From contig JALHRS010000023.1 of the NCBI GenBank assembly GCA_022841325.1, forward strand, positions 1 through 64,000: 64,000 bases of DNA. The letters run 5' to 3'. The notes beneath the pieces were generated by a model, which made no database searches, was not told the origin of the DNA, and saw nothing but the letters and a program-made list of their open reading frames with translations. Position 1 is the first letter of the stretch. Each line of letters opens with the position of its first letter. This document shows positions 19,395 through 28,086 of the stretch, one piece after another. Position numbers and translations under genes: made by a program. Source of the DNA: Lysobacterales bacterium. Lineage in GTDB: Bacteria > Pseudomonadota > Gammaproteobacteria > Xanthomonadales > SZUA-5.

Positions 19395-19916
19395 ATGGGC
19401 CTGACAGCATTGCTGCGATGGACGCTGGACCTGCTGCAACTGCGCGGCACGCCGGCTGACGCGCCGCCCTCGCCGCTGCTGCTGGCGCAGTTGCTGATCC
19501 TCGACCTGATCTCCAGCGTGTTCTACCTGCAGGCCCTGGGCACCGAACTGGCCTTCGACGTGCTGCTCGGCCGCATTCTGCTCAATGTGCTGATGGTCTA
19601 CGCGGTGATGCGGGTCTTCAACCGCACCCCGAGATTCCTGCAGACGCTGATTGCCATGTATGCCGTCAGCGCCCTGCTCACCTTCATCCTGCTGCCGATC
19701 GCCTCGGCGCTGGTACGCTCCCAGGGTGACAGTCCTGATCTCGGGCTGCAGTTCCTGCAACTGGGCTTTCTGTTGCTGCTGCTCTGGAGCATCGTCGTCA
19801 ATGCCCACATCCTGCGTCACGCGCTGGCGCTGAAGTTCTGGCTGGCGTTGCCGCTGTCGCTGGGTCTGTTCATGCTGTTCAACGAGATCGCTGCCCTGAT
19901 GTTCCCATTCGAATGA
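19395..19916 (+). CDS. Integral membrane protein, unknown function
   Basis: 173 residues with four hydrophobic spans (around residues 28-45, 52-75, 85-108 and 120-165), beginning MGLTALLRWTLDLLQLRG. The layout recalls Yip1/DUF-type small membrane proteins but no signature is certain. It is divergent from tusA, and its TGA is the last base before the MITE-like element at 19917. Confidence 0.65.
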   Translation: MGLTALLRWTLDLLQLRGTPADAPPSPLLLAQLLILDLISSVFYLQALGTELAFDVLLGRILLNVLMVYAVMRVFNRTPRFLQTLIAMYAVSALLTFILLPIASALVRSQGDSPDLGLQFLQLGFLLLLLWSIVVNAHILRHALALKFWLALPLSLGLFMLFNEIAALMFPFE

Positions 19917-20153
19917 TCCTAGAAACCTCAGTTGGACGGGGTAGAGTGTGCGGTTATGGTGGTGCAGGGCAAGGCGCACCGAGGAGGAATAGCCAGCTAT
20001 TCCGACGAGTTGCAACGCAGCCCTGCGTCGCCGTAACCGTGCAATCTGCCTCGTAGCGGACCCACCCAATGGGTGAGTTTATCCAGCACCCGAAAATTCA
20101 AAAGAATCATCGCCCTACGAATTTCGAAGAGCGGTCAACTGAGGTTTCTAGGA
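19917..20153. mobile_element. 237-bp MITE-like element with 18-bp terminal inverted repeats
   Basis: Ends TCCTAGAAACCTCAGTTG (19917-19934) and its exact reverse complement (20136-20153). Inside are a GAATAGC-CA-GCTATTC dyad and larger inverted GC-rich arms (GGGCAAGGCGCACC / TTGCAACGCAGCCCTGC). No coding capacity. It starts on the base after the upstream stop codon, and its last base is the A of the mpl ATG. Related elements occur in many gammaproteobacteria as far as I recall; I cannot name the family. Confidence 0.85.
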
Positions 20154-21541
20154 TGAACACCGATCTGCACATCCTCGGTATCTGCGGCACCTTCATGGGA
20201 GGCATTGCCGCCATCGCCCGTGAGTCCGGTCTGAATGTGTCCGGCAGCGACCGCGATGTCTATCCACCGATGAGCACCCAGCTGGAGGCCCTCGGCATCC
20301 AGTTGCATGAGGGCTACAGCGCCGAGCAGCTGCCGCCGCCTCCGGCAGAGATCGTGGTTGGCAATGCGCTCTCGCGCGGCAACGCGGCGGTGGAAACGGT
20401 ACTGGATCGGCGCCTGGAATACACCAGCGGACCGGAATGGCTGGCGCGCCGGGTACTGCACCGGCGCCGCGTGCTGGCCGTGGCCGGCACCCATGGCAAG
20501 ACCACCACCTCGGCACTGCTGGCCTATCTGCTCGACCGCCAGGGCCGCGATCCGGGCTTCTTGATCGGCGGCGTGCCGCACGATTTCCCGGTGTCGGCGC
20601 GCCTCGGTGCCGGCGAGGACTTCGTCATCGAGGCCGACGAATACGACACCGCCTTCTTCGACAAGCGCTCCAAGTTCGTCCACTACCGGCCGACGGTCGC
20701 GATCCTCAACAATCTGGAATACGACCACGCCGACATCTTCCCCGATCTCGCCGCCATCCAGCGCCAGTTCCACCATCTGGTGCGCACGGTACCGGGCAGC
20801 GGCCGACTGATCGTCAACGGCGAGGACGCCGCCCTGGCGCAGGTGCTGGAGATGGGCTGCTGGACACCGGTGGAGCGCTTCGGACTGGACAGCGCCGAAT
20901 TCGACTGGCGCGGTGAACTACTGAGTGACGATGGCTCCCACTTCCGGCTGTGGAATCACGGCAGCCTGATCGGTGAGAGCCGCTGGAAACTGCTGGGACG
21001 GCACAATGTCGCCAATGCCGTCGCCGCGATTGCCGCGGCCGCCGCCATCGGCCTCAATCCGGCCCACAGTCTGGAACTGCTGGGCGGTTTCGGCAGCGTG
21101 CGCAGACGCATGGAAAGCGTGGGCGAGGTCCGCGGCATCCGCATCTACGACGATTTTGCCCACCACCCGACCGCCATCGCCACCACCCTGGAGGGCCTGC
21201 GAGCCGCCATCGGCAGTGCCCGACTGATCGCCGTCATGGAACCGCGCAGCAACTCGATGCGCCAGGGCGCGCATGCGCTGGCGCTACCCAAGGCCTTCAT
21301 CCCGGCCGATCGCGTGCACGTGCTGGCGCGGCCGGAGCTGGGCTGGGATGCCGCGCGCACGCTGGCGCCGGTCGGCGCCCGTCTGGCGATTGCCGCATCG
21401 GTGCCCGAACTGCTGGACGCGGTCGCCAGCGAAGCCCGCAGCGGCGACCACATCATCTTCATGAGCAATGGCGGATTCGAAGGCGCGTCGCGACGTTTGC
21501 TGGCGCAGCTGAATGATCTTCCGTCCGGCTCGCCAGCCTGA
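20153..21541 (+). CDS. mpl: UDP-N-acetylmuramate:L-alanyl-gamma-D-glutamyl-meso-diaminopimelate ligase
   Basis: Murein tripeptide ligase of peptidoglycan recycling: joins recovered L-Ala-gamma-D-Glu-meso-DAP to UDP-MurNAc. The 462-residue protein starts MNTDLHILGICGTFMGGIAA and shows the Mur-ligase ATP loop VAGTHGKTTTSALL, then IEADEYDTAFFDKRSKF and YDDFAHHPTAIATTL. The start is the ATG at 20153. Its Shine-Dalgarno (GAGG, eight bases upstream) lies in the right terminal repeat of the adjoining MITE-like element. The 14-base gap to the next gene suggests an operon. Confidence 0.95.
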   Translation: MNTDLHILGICGTFMGGIAAIARESGLNVSGSDRDVYPPMSTQLEALGIQLHEGYSAEQLPPPPAEIVVGNALSRGNAAVETVLDRRLEYTSGPEWLARRVLHRRRVLAVAGTHGKTTTSALLAYLLDRQGRDPGFLIGGVPHDFPVSARLGAGEDFVIEADEYDTAFFDKRSKFVHYRPTVAILNNLEYDHADIFPDLAAIQRQFHHLVRTVPGSGRLIVNGEDAALAQVLEMGCWTPVERFGLDSAEFDWRGELLSDDGSHFRLWNHGSLIGESRWKLLGRHNVANAVAAIAAAAAIGLNPAHSLELLGGFGSVRRRMESVGEVRGIRIYDDFAHHPTAIATTLEGLRAAIGSARLIAVMEPRSNSMRQGAHALALPKAFIPADRVHVLARPELGWDAARTLAPVGARLAIAASVPELLDAVASEARSGDHIIFMSNGGFEGASRRLLAQLNDLPSGSPA

Positions 21542-21557
21542 ACGGGGTGCCTCTGTC

Positions 21558-22166
21558 ATGAGCCTGTCGCCCGACGAATACCCGCTGTTCCCGCTGTCCA
21601 CGGTGCTCTATCCCGGCGGCACGCTGGCCCTGCGCATCTTCGAACCGCGCTATCTGACCATGATCCGCGACTGCGCCCGCGATTCCAGGCCCTTCGGCGT
21701 GACCCTGCTGCTGCGCGGCAGCGACGAAAACCAGACCTCATCGGCGCTGGCGATCGGCACCCTGGCGCAGATCGTCGATTTCTACACCTTGCCGGACGGC
21801 CTGCTCGGCATCCGCGCGCTGGGCGGGCGGCGCTTCCACGTCGATCAGGCCCGTGCCCGCGACGACGGCCTGCTGATCGGCAAACTGACGCTCTGGGAAG
21901 ACGAGCCCAGCCAGGAGCTGCCGCCGGAGTACTCGCTGCTGGCCAGGCTGGCGCAGGGACTGGTCGAAAACCTGATTGAAGGCGCTCCGGCACCGACCAA
22001 GGCCGAACTCGACGACGCCACCTGGATCAGTTTCAGACTGGCCGAACTGCTGCCCTTCAGCCTCGGCGAAAAACAGCAGCTGCTGGAACTCACCGACGCC
22101 AACGAACGCCTGCAACGCGTCGTCGACGCCCTGCCCCGCTTCCGCAGCGACGCCGAACCTGAGTAG
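21558..22166 (+). CDS. LON substrate-binding domain protein
   Basis: 202 residues made of one LON N-terminal (substrate-binding) domain without the ATPase or protease parts of Lon: YPLFPLSTVLYPGGTLALRI, FEPRYLTMIRDC, then LAQIVDFYTLPDGLLGIRALG. Stand-alone proteins of this type are common in proteobacteria; their role is unclear. It begins 16 bases after mpl and is probably co-transcribed. Confidence 0.88.
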   Translation: MSLSPDEYPLFPLSTVLYPGGTLALRIFEPRYLTMIRDCARDSRPFGVTLLLRGSDENQTSSALAIGTLAQIVDFYTLPDGLLGIRALGGRRFHVDQARARDDGLLIGKLTLWEDEPSQELPPEYSLLARLAQGLVENLIEGAPAPTKAELDDATWISFRLAELLPFSLGEKQQLLELTDANERLQRVVDALPRFRSDAEPE

Positions 22167-22235
22167 CAGCGAGCTTGCGTCGCGACAGGCGATGCCCCGA
22201 TCAACCATGCAGCAACTTCTGGCGACAGCATTCAA

Positions 22236-22462
22236 CGCGGAGAACGCCGAGAGGCGCAGAGATCGCAGAGAAACGCTGAGAGTGGCAAGCAGAGATCGGA
22301 GCCAGCCCTCGCTCCAGCGGTCGGCACCCCCAAATCGAAACCAGATCGACCGATGTGCTGACCAGCACTCGGTCTTGCACCTTTATCTGCGTCGCCATGC
22401 TTCTGACCCGATTGGCTCTTCTCCGCGTTCTCCGCGCCCCTCAGCGTTCTCTGCGTTGTTCA
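22236..22462. repeat. Inverted pair of nonamer-type arrays (T3, T4)
   Basis: T3 at 22236-22286 reads AACGCGGAG, AACGCCGAG, AGGCGCAGAG and so on; T4 at 22416-22462 is the same family in inverse orientation (TTCTCCGCG TTCTCCGCG ...). They bound about 130 bases of unique sequence in the 22167-22552 gap (386 bases). Both read inward with RCGCNGAGA. No gene is seen between them. Confidence 0.85.
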
Positions 22463-22552
22463 GCTCTCCCCTATTGACCCCGCATCGCATCGCTTTCCGC
22501 CCCTATCAGCTAGCATGTTCGGATTGATCGCACTGACGGGAACGGCTCAATC

Positions 22553-23368
22553 ATGGCCACATTGCGCAACCAGACCCTGTTCATCACCGGCGGCTCGCGC
22601 GGTATCGGCGAGGCCATTGCCCTGCGTGCGGCCCGGGATGGCGCCAATATCGTGCTCGCGGCCAAGACCGAGCGCGCACATCCGAAGTTGCCGGGCACCA
22701 TTCACTCGGTCGCAGCCGCCATCAAGGCCGCTGGCGGCAAGGCCTTGCCGATCCGCTGCGACATCCGCGAGGACGACCAGGTACAGGCTGCGGTGGCTCA
22801 GGCGGTAGCCCACTTTGGCGGCATCGACATCCTGGTCAACAACGCGAGTGCGATCAGCCTGACCGGCACGCTGGAAACACCGATGAAGCGCTTCGATCTG
22901 ATGTTCGGGGTCAATGTGCGCGGCACCTTTCTGGTCAGCCAGACCTGCATCCCGCATCTGAAGCAGTCCGGCAATCCGCACATCCTGACGCTGGCGCCGC
23001 CGCTGAACATGGATCCGCGCTGGTTCGCGCCACATACGGCCTACACCATGGCCAAGTACGGCATGAGTCAGTGCGTGCTCGGCATGGCGCCCGAATTTGC
23101 CGCCGATGGCATTGCCATCAACGCGCTGTGGCCACGCACCGTGATCCACACCGCCGCGCTGGCCATGATTCCCGGCGTGGATCCCGAACGCTGCCGCACC
23201 CCCGAGATCATGGCCGACGCCGCCCACGCCATCCTCACCACCCCCAGCCGCGAACGCAGCGGCCAGTTCCTGATCGACGAAGACGTGCTCCGCGCCACCG
23301 GCGTCAGCGACTTCGATCGCTACGCGGTGAAGCCGGGGATGGAGTTGCTGCCGGATTTGTTCCTCTGA
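22553..23368 (+). CDS. SDR-family oxidoreductase, HSDL2-like
   Basis: Short-chain dehydrogenase of 271 residues in the group of hydroxysteroid dehydrogenase-like protein 2. Cofactor loop GGSRGIGEAIAL, NNAS motif, catalytic YTMAK, and the group-typical PPLNMDPRWFAPHTAYTMAK and NALWPRT are present. No C-terminal sterol-carrier domain is fused, unlike animal HSDL2. The position that is Ser before PPLN in vertebrate HSDL2 is Ala here (TLAPPLN). Substrate unknown. It stands alone, upstream of a repeat island. Confidence 0.85.
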   Translation: MATLRNQTLFITGGSRGIGEAIALRAARDGANIVLAAKTERAHPKLPGTIHSVAAAIKAAGGKALPIRCDIREDDQVQAAVAQAVAHFGGIDILVNNASAISLTGTLETPMKRFDLMFGVNVRGTFLVSQTCIPHLKQSGNPHILTLAPPLNMDPRWFAPHTAYTMAKYGMSQCVLGMAPEFAADGIAINALWPRTVIHTAALAMIPGVDPERCRTPEIMADAAHAILTTPSRERSGQFLIDEDVLRATGVSDFDRYAVKPGMELLPDLFL

Positions 23369-23373
23369 AGCTC

Positions 23374-23423
23374 GGGACCCGGAACATCAGTAGACGGGAC
23401 CCGGGACGCGGGACCGGGGACCC
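23374..23423 (+). repeat. Heptamer array, GGGACCC family
   Basis: One GGGACCC at 23374, a degenerate stretch, then GGGACCC, GGGACGC, GGGACCG and GGGACCC (23396-23423), followed by GGAAAGGTC. It starts five bases after the SDR stop and is the left edge of the island whose right edge lies inside hemL. Confidence 0.92.
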
Positions 23424-23543
23424 GGAAAGGTCAAGAGCCGAAGAGCATGGAAGCCGGGAACCGGGGGGCACTGACCCGGGACCAAAACACGGCGGGCGCT
23501 TTTTTGCCAGAATCAAGAACTCAGACTTCTGGAAACCCTGCAC

Positions 23544-24914
23544 ATGAACTCAACCTCGCACGCTGGCGACGCTTCTTCCCGGGTCCCGGGTCCCGGGTCC
23601 CCGGTCCCGGCTTCGGGTCTGGGATGCCCGGTCCCGGCTTCCAACAAGGAAGCCTTCCTCGCCGCCCAGACCGTCATTCCTGGCGGCGTCAATTCTCCCG
23701 TTCGGGCCTTTACCCAGGTCGGTGGCGATCCCTTCTTCGTTGCCCGCGCCGAAGGCGCTTACCTGTGGGACGTCGAAGGCAAGCGCTATATCGATTACAT
23801 CGGTTCGTGGGGACCGATGATTGCCGGGCATGCCCATCCCAAGGTGGTCAAGGCGGTGCAGGACACCGCCGCGCTGGGCATGAGCTACGGCTGCCCGAAT
23901 ACGCTGGAGACCGATCTGGCTCGGGAGATCATCAAGCTGGTGCCGGGCCTGGATCTGGTGCGCTTCGTGTCCTCGGGCACCGAGGCCTGTCTGTCGGCAG
24001 TGCGGCTGGCGCGCGGCTACACCGGGCGTGAGCGCATCCTCAAGTTTGCCGGCTGCTACCACGGCCACGGCGATTCCTTCCTGGTCAAGGCCGGCAGTGG
24101 CGTGCTGACGCTGGGCCTGCCCAACTCACCGGGCGTGCCCAAGGCGCTGGCCGATCTGACCATGACCGCCGACTTCAACAACCTCGATCAGGTGCGGGCC
24201 ATCTTCAAGGAAGTGGGCCATGAAATCGCCGCGGTGATTGTCGAACCGATCGCCGGCAACATGAACATGATCACGCCGCTGCCGGGCTTCCTCGAGGGCC
24301 TGCGCTCGCTGTGCGACGACTATGGATCGGTGTTCATCATCGACGAAGTCATGACCGGCTTCCGCGTGGCCCCCGGCGGCGCGCAGCAGCACTACGGCGT
24401 CACCCCGGATCTCAGCACCTTCGGCAAGGTCATCGGCGCCGGCATGCCGGTGGGCGCCTACGGTGGCAAGCGCGAAATCATGGAGAAGATCGCGCCGCTG
24501 GGGCCGGTCTATCAGGCCGGCACGCTGTCCGGCAATCCGGTGGCCATGGCCGCAGGCCTCGCCAATCTGCAGCTGATCCAGGAGCCGGGCTTCTTCGAGA
24601 CGCTGGAGGCCAGAACCCGGCAACTGTGCAAGGGCCTTGAAGAGGGCGCGAGCGCCGCCGGCATTCCGCTGCAGACCCTGTCGATCGGCGGCATGTTCGG
24701 CTTCTTCTTCAGCGCAACCCCGGTGAGCACCTTTGCCCAGGCCCAGGCCTGCGACATCGAACGCTTCAAGCGCTTCTTCCACGCCTGCCTGAAGCGCGGC
24801 CTCTACTGGGCCCCGAGCGCCTACGAATGCGGCTTCACCTCCAGCGCCCACGACGAAGCCATCATTGCCGAAACCGTGCGCATTGCGGCCGAGGCCTTTG
24901 CGGAGATCGGCTGA
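23544..24914 (+). CDS. hemL: Glutamate-1-semialdehyde 2,1-aminomutase
   Basis: PLP enzyme converting glutamate-1-semialdehyde to 5-aminolevulinate (C5 heme pathway). The 456-residue protein has all family motifs: [58 protein letters not shown] and the PLP Lys in [17 protein letters not shown]. The N-terminus is about 30 residues longer than usual. Residues 13-33 ([10 protein letters not shown]...) are encoded by a GGGTCCC heptamer array, and no in-frame ATG or GTG follows it before the conserved region. The start codon therefore lies in repeat-island sequence. Length changes of the array by one unit would shift the frame. Confidence 0.95.
   Translation: MNSTSHAGDASSRVPGPGSPVPASGLGCPVPASNKEAFLAAQTVIPGGVNSPVRAFTQVGGDPFFVARAEGAYLWDVEGKRYIDYIGSWGPMIAGHAHPKVVKAVQDTAALGMSYGCPNTLETDLAREIIKLVPGLDLVRFVSSGTEACLSAVRLARGYTGRERILKFAGCYHGHGDSFLVKAGSGVLTLGLPNSPGVPKALADLTMTADFNNLDQVRAIFKEVGHEIAAVIVEPIAGNMNMITPLPGFLEGLRSLCDDYGSVFIIDEVMTGFRVAPGGAQQHYGVTPDLSTFGKVIGAGMPVGAYGGKREIMEKIAPLGPVYQAGTLSGNPVAMAAGLANLQLIQEPGFFETLEARTRQLCKGLEEGASAAGIPLQTLSIGGMFGFFFSATPVSTFAQAQACDIERFKRFFHACLKRGLYWAPSAYECGFTSSAHDEAIIAETVRIAAEAFAEIG
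23581..23642 (-). repeat. Heptamer array inside hemL 5' coding sequence
   Basis: GGGTCCC three times, CGGTCCC, then a degenerate block in which CGGTCCCGGCTTC occurs twice (23602-23614, 23629-23641). The minus strand reads GGGACCC repeats away from hemL into the island, with inner flank GGGAAGAAGCG. It is inverted relative to the array at 23374. Confidence 0.93.
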
Positions 24915-24937
24915 GCGGCTGCTGCAAGCGATTGTCT

Positions 24938-25100
24938 TAACGCGGAGAACGCAAAGGGGCGCAGAGAACGCTGAGAAAAGCGATGGGTCGGGCACGCTCT
25001 TGGCCGCGAGTGTCCTGGATGGTTGCAGAGAGCAACTCCTGCATCTGTTTCTCTCCGCGTTCTCTGCGCCTCTCGGCGTTCTCCGCGTTGAGTTCTTTCG
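24938..25100. repeat. Inverted pair of nonamer-type arrays (T5, T6)
   Basis: T5 (24938-24982) reads AACGCGGAG, AACGCAAAGGGG, CGCAGAG, AACGCTGAG. T6 (25059-25100) is its inverted relative (TTCTCTGCGCCTCTCGGCG TTCTCCGCGTT). They bracket about 75 bases of unique sequence between hemL and purC (gap 24915-25203). The arms could pair in RNA. Confidence 0.87.
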
Positions 25101-25203
25101 GCCCAATATCGCTGGCATATCCGGGGCAACTGCGGACCAATTGCGCGGGAATTTCCCTGCCTACCCTCTATGCTTCTCGTTGCCGCCATTTCACGTTGAC
25201 CTG

Positions 25204-26088
25204 ATGACCACGACTCTTTCCGAATCGAATCTGCCCGGCCTGAACCGGATCCACCGCGGCAAGGTGCGGGATGTCTATGCGCTGCCGGATCAGCGATTGC
25301 TGATGGTGGCCACCGATCGGCTGTCGGCCTTCGACGTGATCCTGCCCGATCCCATTCCCGGCAAGGGCGAGATCCTGACGCAGATGTCGAACTTCTGGTT
25401 CGCCAGGACCGAATCGGTGTGCGCCAACCATCTGACCGGCATCGATCCGGTCAGCGTGCTGCCCGCTGGCGTCGATCCGGCGCTGTATGCGCATCGCAGC
25501 GTGGTCGCCCGACGTCTGAAGCCGGTGCCGGTGGAAGCCATCGCCCGTGGCTATCTGATCGGGTCAGGCTGGAAGGAATACCAGGCGCTGGGTAGCGTCT
25601 GTGGCATCGACCTGCCGGCCGGCATTCCGATGGCCGGCGAACTGCCCCAGCCGCTGTTCACGCCCTCGACCAAGGCCGCCGTGGGCGACCATGACGAGAA
25701 CATCGGTTTCGACCGCGTCGTCGAGCTGATCGGCGCCGATCTGGCCGAGCGGGTACGCGCGGCCACGCTGACGCTGTACGCGCACGCCCGCCGCTATGCG
25801 GCCGCCCGCGGCATCCTCATCGCCGATACCAAGTTCGAATTCGGCCTCGACGAGGACGGCACGCTACGCGTGATGGACGAAATCCTGACGCCGGATTCCT
25901 CGCGCTTCTGGCCAGCCGCGGAATGGTCACCCGGACGCAATCCGCCCTCCTTCGACAAGCAGTATGTGCGCGACTATCTGGAAACGCTGGACTGGAACAA
26001 GACCGCTCCCGGACCCTCGCTGCCAGCCGAGATCATCGAAGGCACGCGGGCGAAGTATGAAGAGGCCTTGCGCCTGCTGACAGCCTGA
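25204..26088 (+). CDS. purC: SAICAR synthetase
   Basis: Phosphoribosylaminoimidazole-succinocarboxamide synthase of purine biosynthesis: joins CAIR and aspartate with ATP. The 294-residue protein starts [20 protein letters not shown], with [26 protein letters not shown] split over residues 19-45 and the signatures [13 protein letters not shown] and [14 protein letters not shown]. Length matches the roughly 290-300 residue class found in Xanthomonadales rather than the shorter E. coli form. It lies between two repeat islands. Confidence 0.95.
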   Translation: MTTTLSESNLPGLNRIHRGKVRDVYALPDQRLLMVATDRLSAFDVILPDPIPGKGEILTQMSNFWFARTESVCANHLTGIDPVSVLPAGVDPALYAHRSVVARRLKPVPVEAIARGYLIGSGWKEYQALGSVCGIDLPAGIPMAGELPQPLFTPSTKAAVGDHDENIGFDRVVELIGADLAERVRAATLTLYAHARRYAAARGILIADTKFEFGLDEDGTLRVMDEILTPDSSRFWPAAEWSPGRNPPSFDKQYVRDYLETLDWNKTAPGPSLPAEIIEGTRAKYEEALRLLTA

Positions 26089-26138
26089 GGGCGATGGCTG
26101 GTGTCGGTTGTTGGTGTCGGTGGCGGGAACAGCGGGAT

Positions 26139-26446
26139 CACGCGGAGACGCGGAGGCCGCGGAGAGGAGCAACACGACCTGTGGGAGCGGACTCTGTCCG
26201 CGAAGCTCTTGCTGGACGGCGAAGGCAATAGCGTCCAGACAAGTCTGGACCCACCAGAGCCCGAGCCTTGGTAGGTCCAGACTTGTCTGGACGCTGTTGC
26301 GACCACGAAGCAGAAAAGCAAACACTTCGTCATCAGGTCAGGAATGCGCACCCGAGCAGCAATCGCGGACAGAGTCCGCTCCCACAGGCCCCGACTGACA
26401 GCCGACTCCTTCGACCCCGCTTATCCCCGCGCCCTCCGCGTGAATA
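26139..26446. repeat. Nested inverted repeat island (nonamer, REP and GTCCAGAC palindromes)
   Basis: The purC-amgK gap (26089-26483, 395 bases) is built as nested inverted pairs. Outer: CACGCGGAG-type arrays at 26139-26166 and about 26425-26446. Middle: REP CTGTGGGAGCGG-ACTCTGT-CCGCGA at 26179-26204 and its inverse at 26363-26387. Inner: GTCCAGAC palindromes at 26233-26250 and 26275-26292, the pair being exact reverse complements over 22 bases. The unit flanks resemble those of other islands. No gene lies inside. Confidence 0.88.
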
Positions 26447-26483
26447 CGCCTCCACCAACGCAGACACCGAACACCGGCACCCC

Positions 26484-27488
26484 ATGTCCCTGACTCCCGA
26501 CCGCCTCGCCGCTCTCGCCCAATTCGCGCAAGCCCATCTCGGCCCGCTCGACGACTCGCCCGTGGCTGCCTCGGCGGATGCCAGCTTCCGCAGCTACTGG
26601 CGGGTGCATCAGGGCCAGCGCAGCTGGGTGGTGATGAATGCGCCGCCGGACAAGGAAGATGTCGCGCCCTTCCTCGATATCGCCGCACGCCTGCGCCGTG
26701 CCGGGCTGAATGCGCCCGAAGTGCTGGCCCAGGATCTGGATCAGGGCTTTCTGCTGCTCAGTGATCTGGGCACACGCACCTATCTGCCGGAACTCGACGA
26801 AGCCCGGGCGGGATCACTGTATGGCGATGCGCTGGACGCGCTGCTGGCCATGCAGACCCGCGTCGACAGCAGCGGGCTGCCAGCCTACGACAGCGCTCGA
26901 CTGCGCACCGAGATGGAGCTGTTCGAGACCTGGTTTCTGCGGCGGCATCTGGACCATGAGGTCTCCGGAAGCGACGCCGAACTGATTGAAGCGTGCATGG
27001 GCAGCCTGCTGCGCAGTGCGCTGGAGCAACCGACCCGCTTCGTGCACCGCGATTACCACTCGCGCAACCTGATGATCGTACCCGGCGCCAACCCCGGCAT
27101 CATCGACTTCCAGGACGCGGTGACCGGGCCAGTCACCTATGACCTGGTGTCCCTGCTGAAGGACTGCTACATCCAGTGGCCGCGGGCTCTGGTCCACGAC
27201 TGGGCCGAGGACTACCGGCAGCGCCTGGTCGCCGCCGGTGTGGTCGAGGTGGGCAGCACCCGTTGGCGCCGCTGGTTCGACTGGATGGGCCTGCAACGCC
27301 ACCTCAAGGTCCTCGGCATCTTCGCCCGCCTGAACTACCGCGACGGCAAGGCCGGCTACCTCAAGGACCTGCCGCTGGTGCTCCACTACACCCTGGAAGT
27401 CTGCGCGCGCTACGGCGAACTGGCGGCTTTCGGCCAGTGGCTGGAGCAGCGCACGCGGGGCGTGGATCTGGCGCAGGTGCGGGAATAG
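26484..27488 (+). CDS. amgK: N-acetylmuramate/N-acetylglucosamine kinase AmgK
   Basis: Anomeric sugar kinase of the cell-wall recycling bypass known from Pseudomonas putida, phosphorylating MurNAc at C1. The 334-residue aminoglycoside-phosphotransferase fold has the catalytic loop VHRDYHSRNLMI (His-x-Asp ... Asn) and the metal Asp in IIDFQDAVTGP. The start is the ATG at 26484 in repeat-derived sequence; upstream open codons are island DNA. The partner nucleotidyltransferase gene murU, which follows amgK in pseudomonads, is not adjacent here: a 598-base repeat island and then crcB follow. Confidence 0.88.
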   Translation: MSLTPDRLAALAQFAQAHLGPLDDSPVAASADASFRSYWRVHQGQRSWVVMNAPPDKEDVAPFLDIAARLRRAGLNAPEVLAQDLDQGFLLLSDLGTRTYLPELDEARAGSLYGDALDALLAMQTRVDSSGLPAYDSARLRTEMELFETWFLRRHLDHEVSGSDAELIEACMGSLLRSALEQPTRFVHRDYHSRNLMIVPGANPGIIDFQDAVTGPVTYDLVSLLKDCYIQWPRALVHDWAEDYRQRLVAAGVVEVGSTRWRRWFDWMGLQRHLKVLGIFARLNYRDGKAGYLKDLPLVLHYTLEVCARYGELAAFGQWLEQRTRGVDLAQVRE

Positions 27489-27497
27489 CGTAGAAAC

Positions 27498-27560
27498 GGG
27501 GCACGGGGCACGGGGCACGGGGCACGGGGCATGGGGCACGGGGCACGGGGCACGGGGCAC
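27498..27560 (+). repeat. Heptamer array (GGGGCAC)9
   Basis: Nine units, one variant (GGGGCAT), starting nine bases after the amgK stop and followed by GGGGAAAGGCTACGTGC. Left edge of the 27489-28086 island (598 bases), whose right edge is the inverted array at 28038. Confidence 0.97.
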
Positions 27561-27592
27561 GGGGAAAGGCTACGTGCTTCGTGCCTTGGTAG

Positions 27593-27610
27593 GTCCAGAC
27601 TTGTCTGGAC
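27593..27610. repeat. GTCCAGAC palindrome, single copy
   Basis: GTCCAGAC-TT-GTCTGGAC, 32 bases after the heptamer array, in the context TTGGTAG-palindrome-CCACAAGAGCC. Confidence 0.92.
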
Positions 27611-27623
27611 CCACAAGAGCCGG

Positions 27624-27718
27624 CGTCATTGCGACCCCGGACTTGATCCGGGGGAAGCAATCCAGGGGCATGCGGCACTACCCTGGATTGCTTCGTCGCT
27701 GCGCTCCTCGCAATGACG
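27624..27718. repeat. 95-bp palindromic element with CGTCATTGCG ends, copy 3
   Basis: Same architecture as the copies at 7531 and 60624. It is followed by the tail CATCAACAACTTGCGATATGG and then, 80 bases on, by repeat S (27801), the same order as at 60624-60874. Confidence 0.92.
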
Positions 27719-27800
27719 CATCAACAACTTGCGATATGGGTTCATGGAGTGTCACCTGTTTCAACCGGACGCTGCGCCCAGGTCCTGAAGTGCACGCTGG

Positions 27801-27872
27801 CGTAGGCCGGGTCCTTCGCGTCCACAACGCTTGCCCGAGCCGAAGACCCCATACGCGAGGCGCCCGGCGCTT
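27801..27872. repeat. Dispersed repeat S, copy 1
   Basis: GGCCGGGTCCTTCGCGTCC, about 35 variable bases, then ACGCGAGGCGCCCGGCGC; the two ends are imperfect inverted copies. It recurs at 60809-60874 in the same position relative to a CGTCATTGCG element. Confidence 0.85.
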
Positions 27873-27951
27873 TACCGGCGACGGAGCCGCGGCCGCCGGC
27901 GCTGAGACCTGATGGCCTACGCGCCCCGGAGCCGCGCTACCGCTGAAGCGC

Positions 27952-27976
27952 TTCGCGGCTGAAGCCGCTCCCACAG
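27952..27976 (-). repeat. REP element, GTGGGAGCGG family
   Basis: Reads CTGTGGGAGCGGCTTCAGCC on the minus strand followed by GCGAA: a short GC-rich hairpin headed by GTGGGAG, the form of REP sequences mobilised by RAYT (TnpA-REP) enzymes in Pseudomonas and Xanthomonadaceae. No RAYT gene is in the window. Confidence 0.85.
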
Positions 27977-28037
27977 AGGGGCAAGCGCGTTCGAACCGGT
28001 CCGACATGGCAAGACCGTCCCGGGACCAGCTCTTCCC

Positions 28038-28064
28038 GTGCCCCGTGCCCCGTGCCCCGTGCCC
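28038..28064 (-). repeat. Heptamer array, GTGCCCC, 3 full units plus a partial
   Basis: Inverse of the (GGGGCAC)9 array at 27498 and right edge of the same island, 22 bases from the crcB stop. The minus strand continues inward as GGGAAGAGCTGG. Confidence 0.95.
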
Positions 28065-28086
28065 GTTCCTGAATCCCCCGCCCCAC

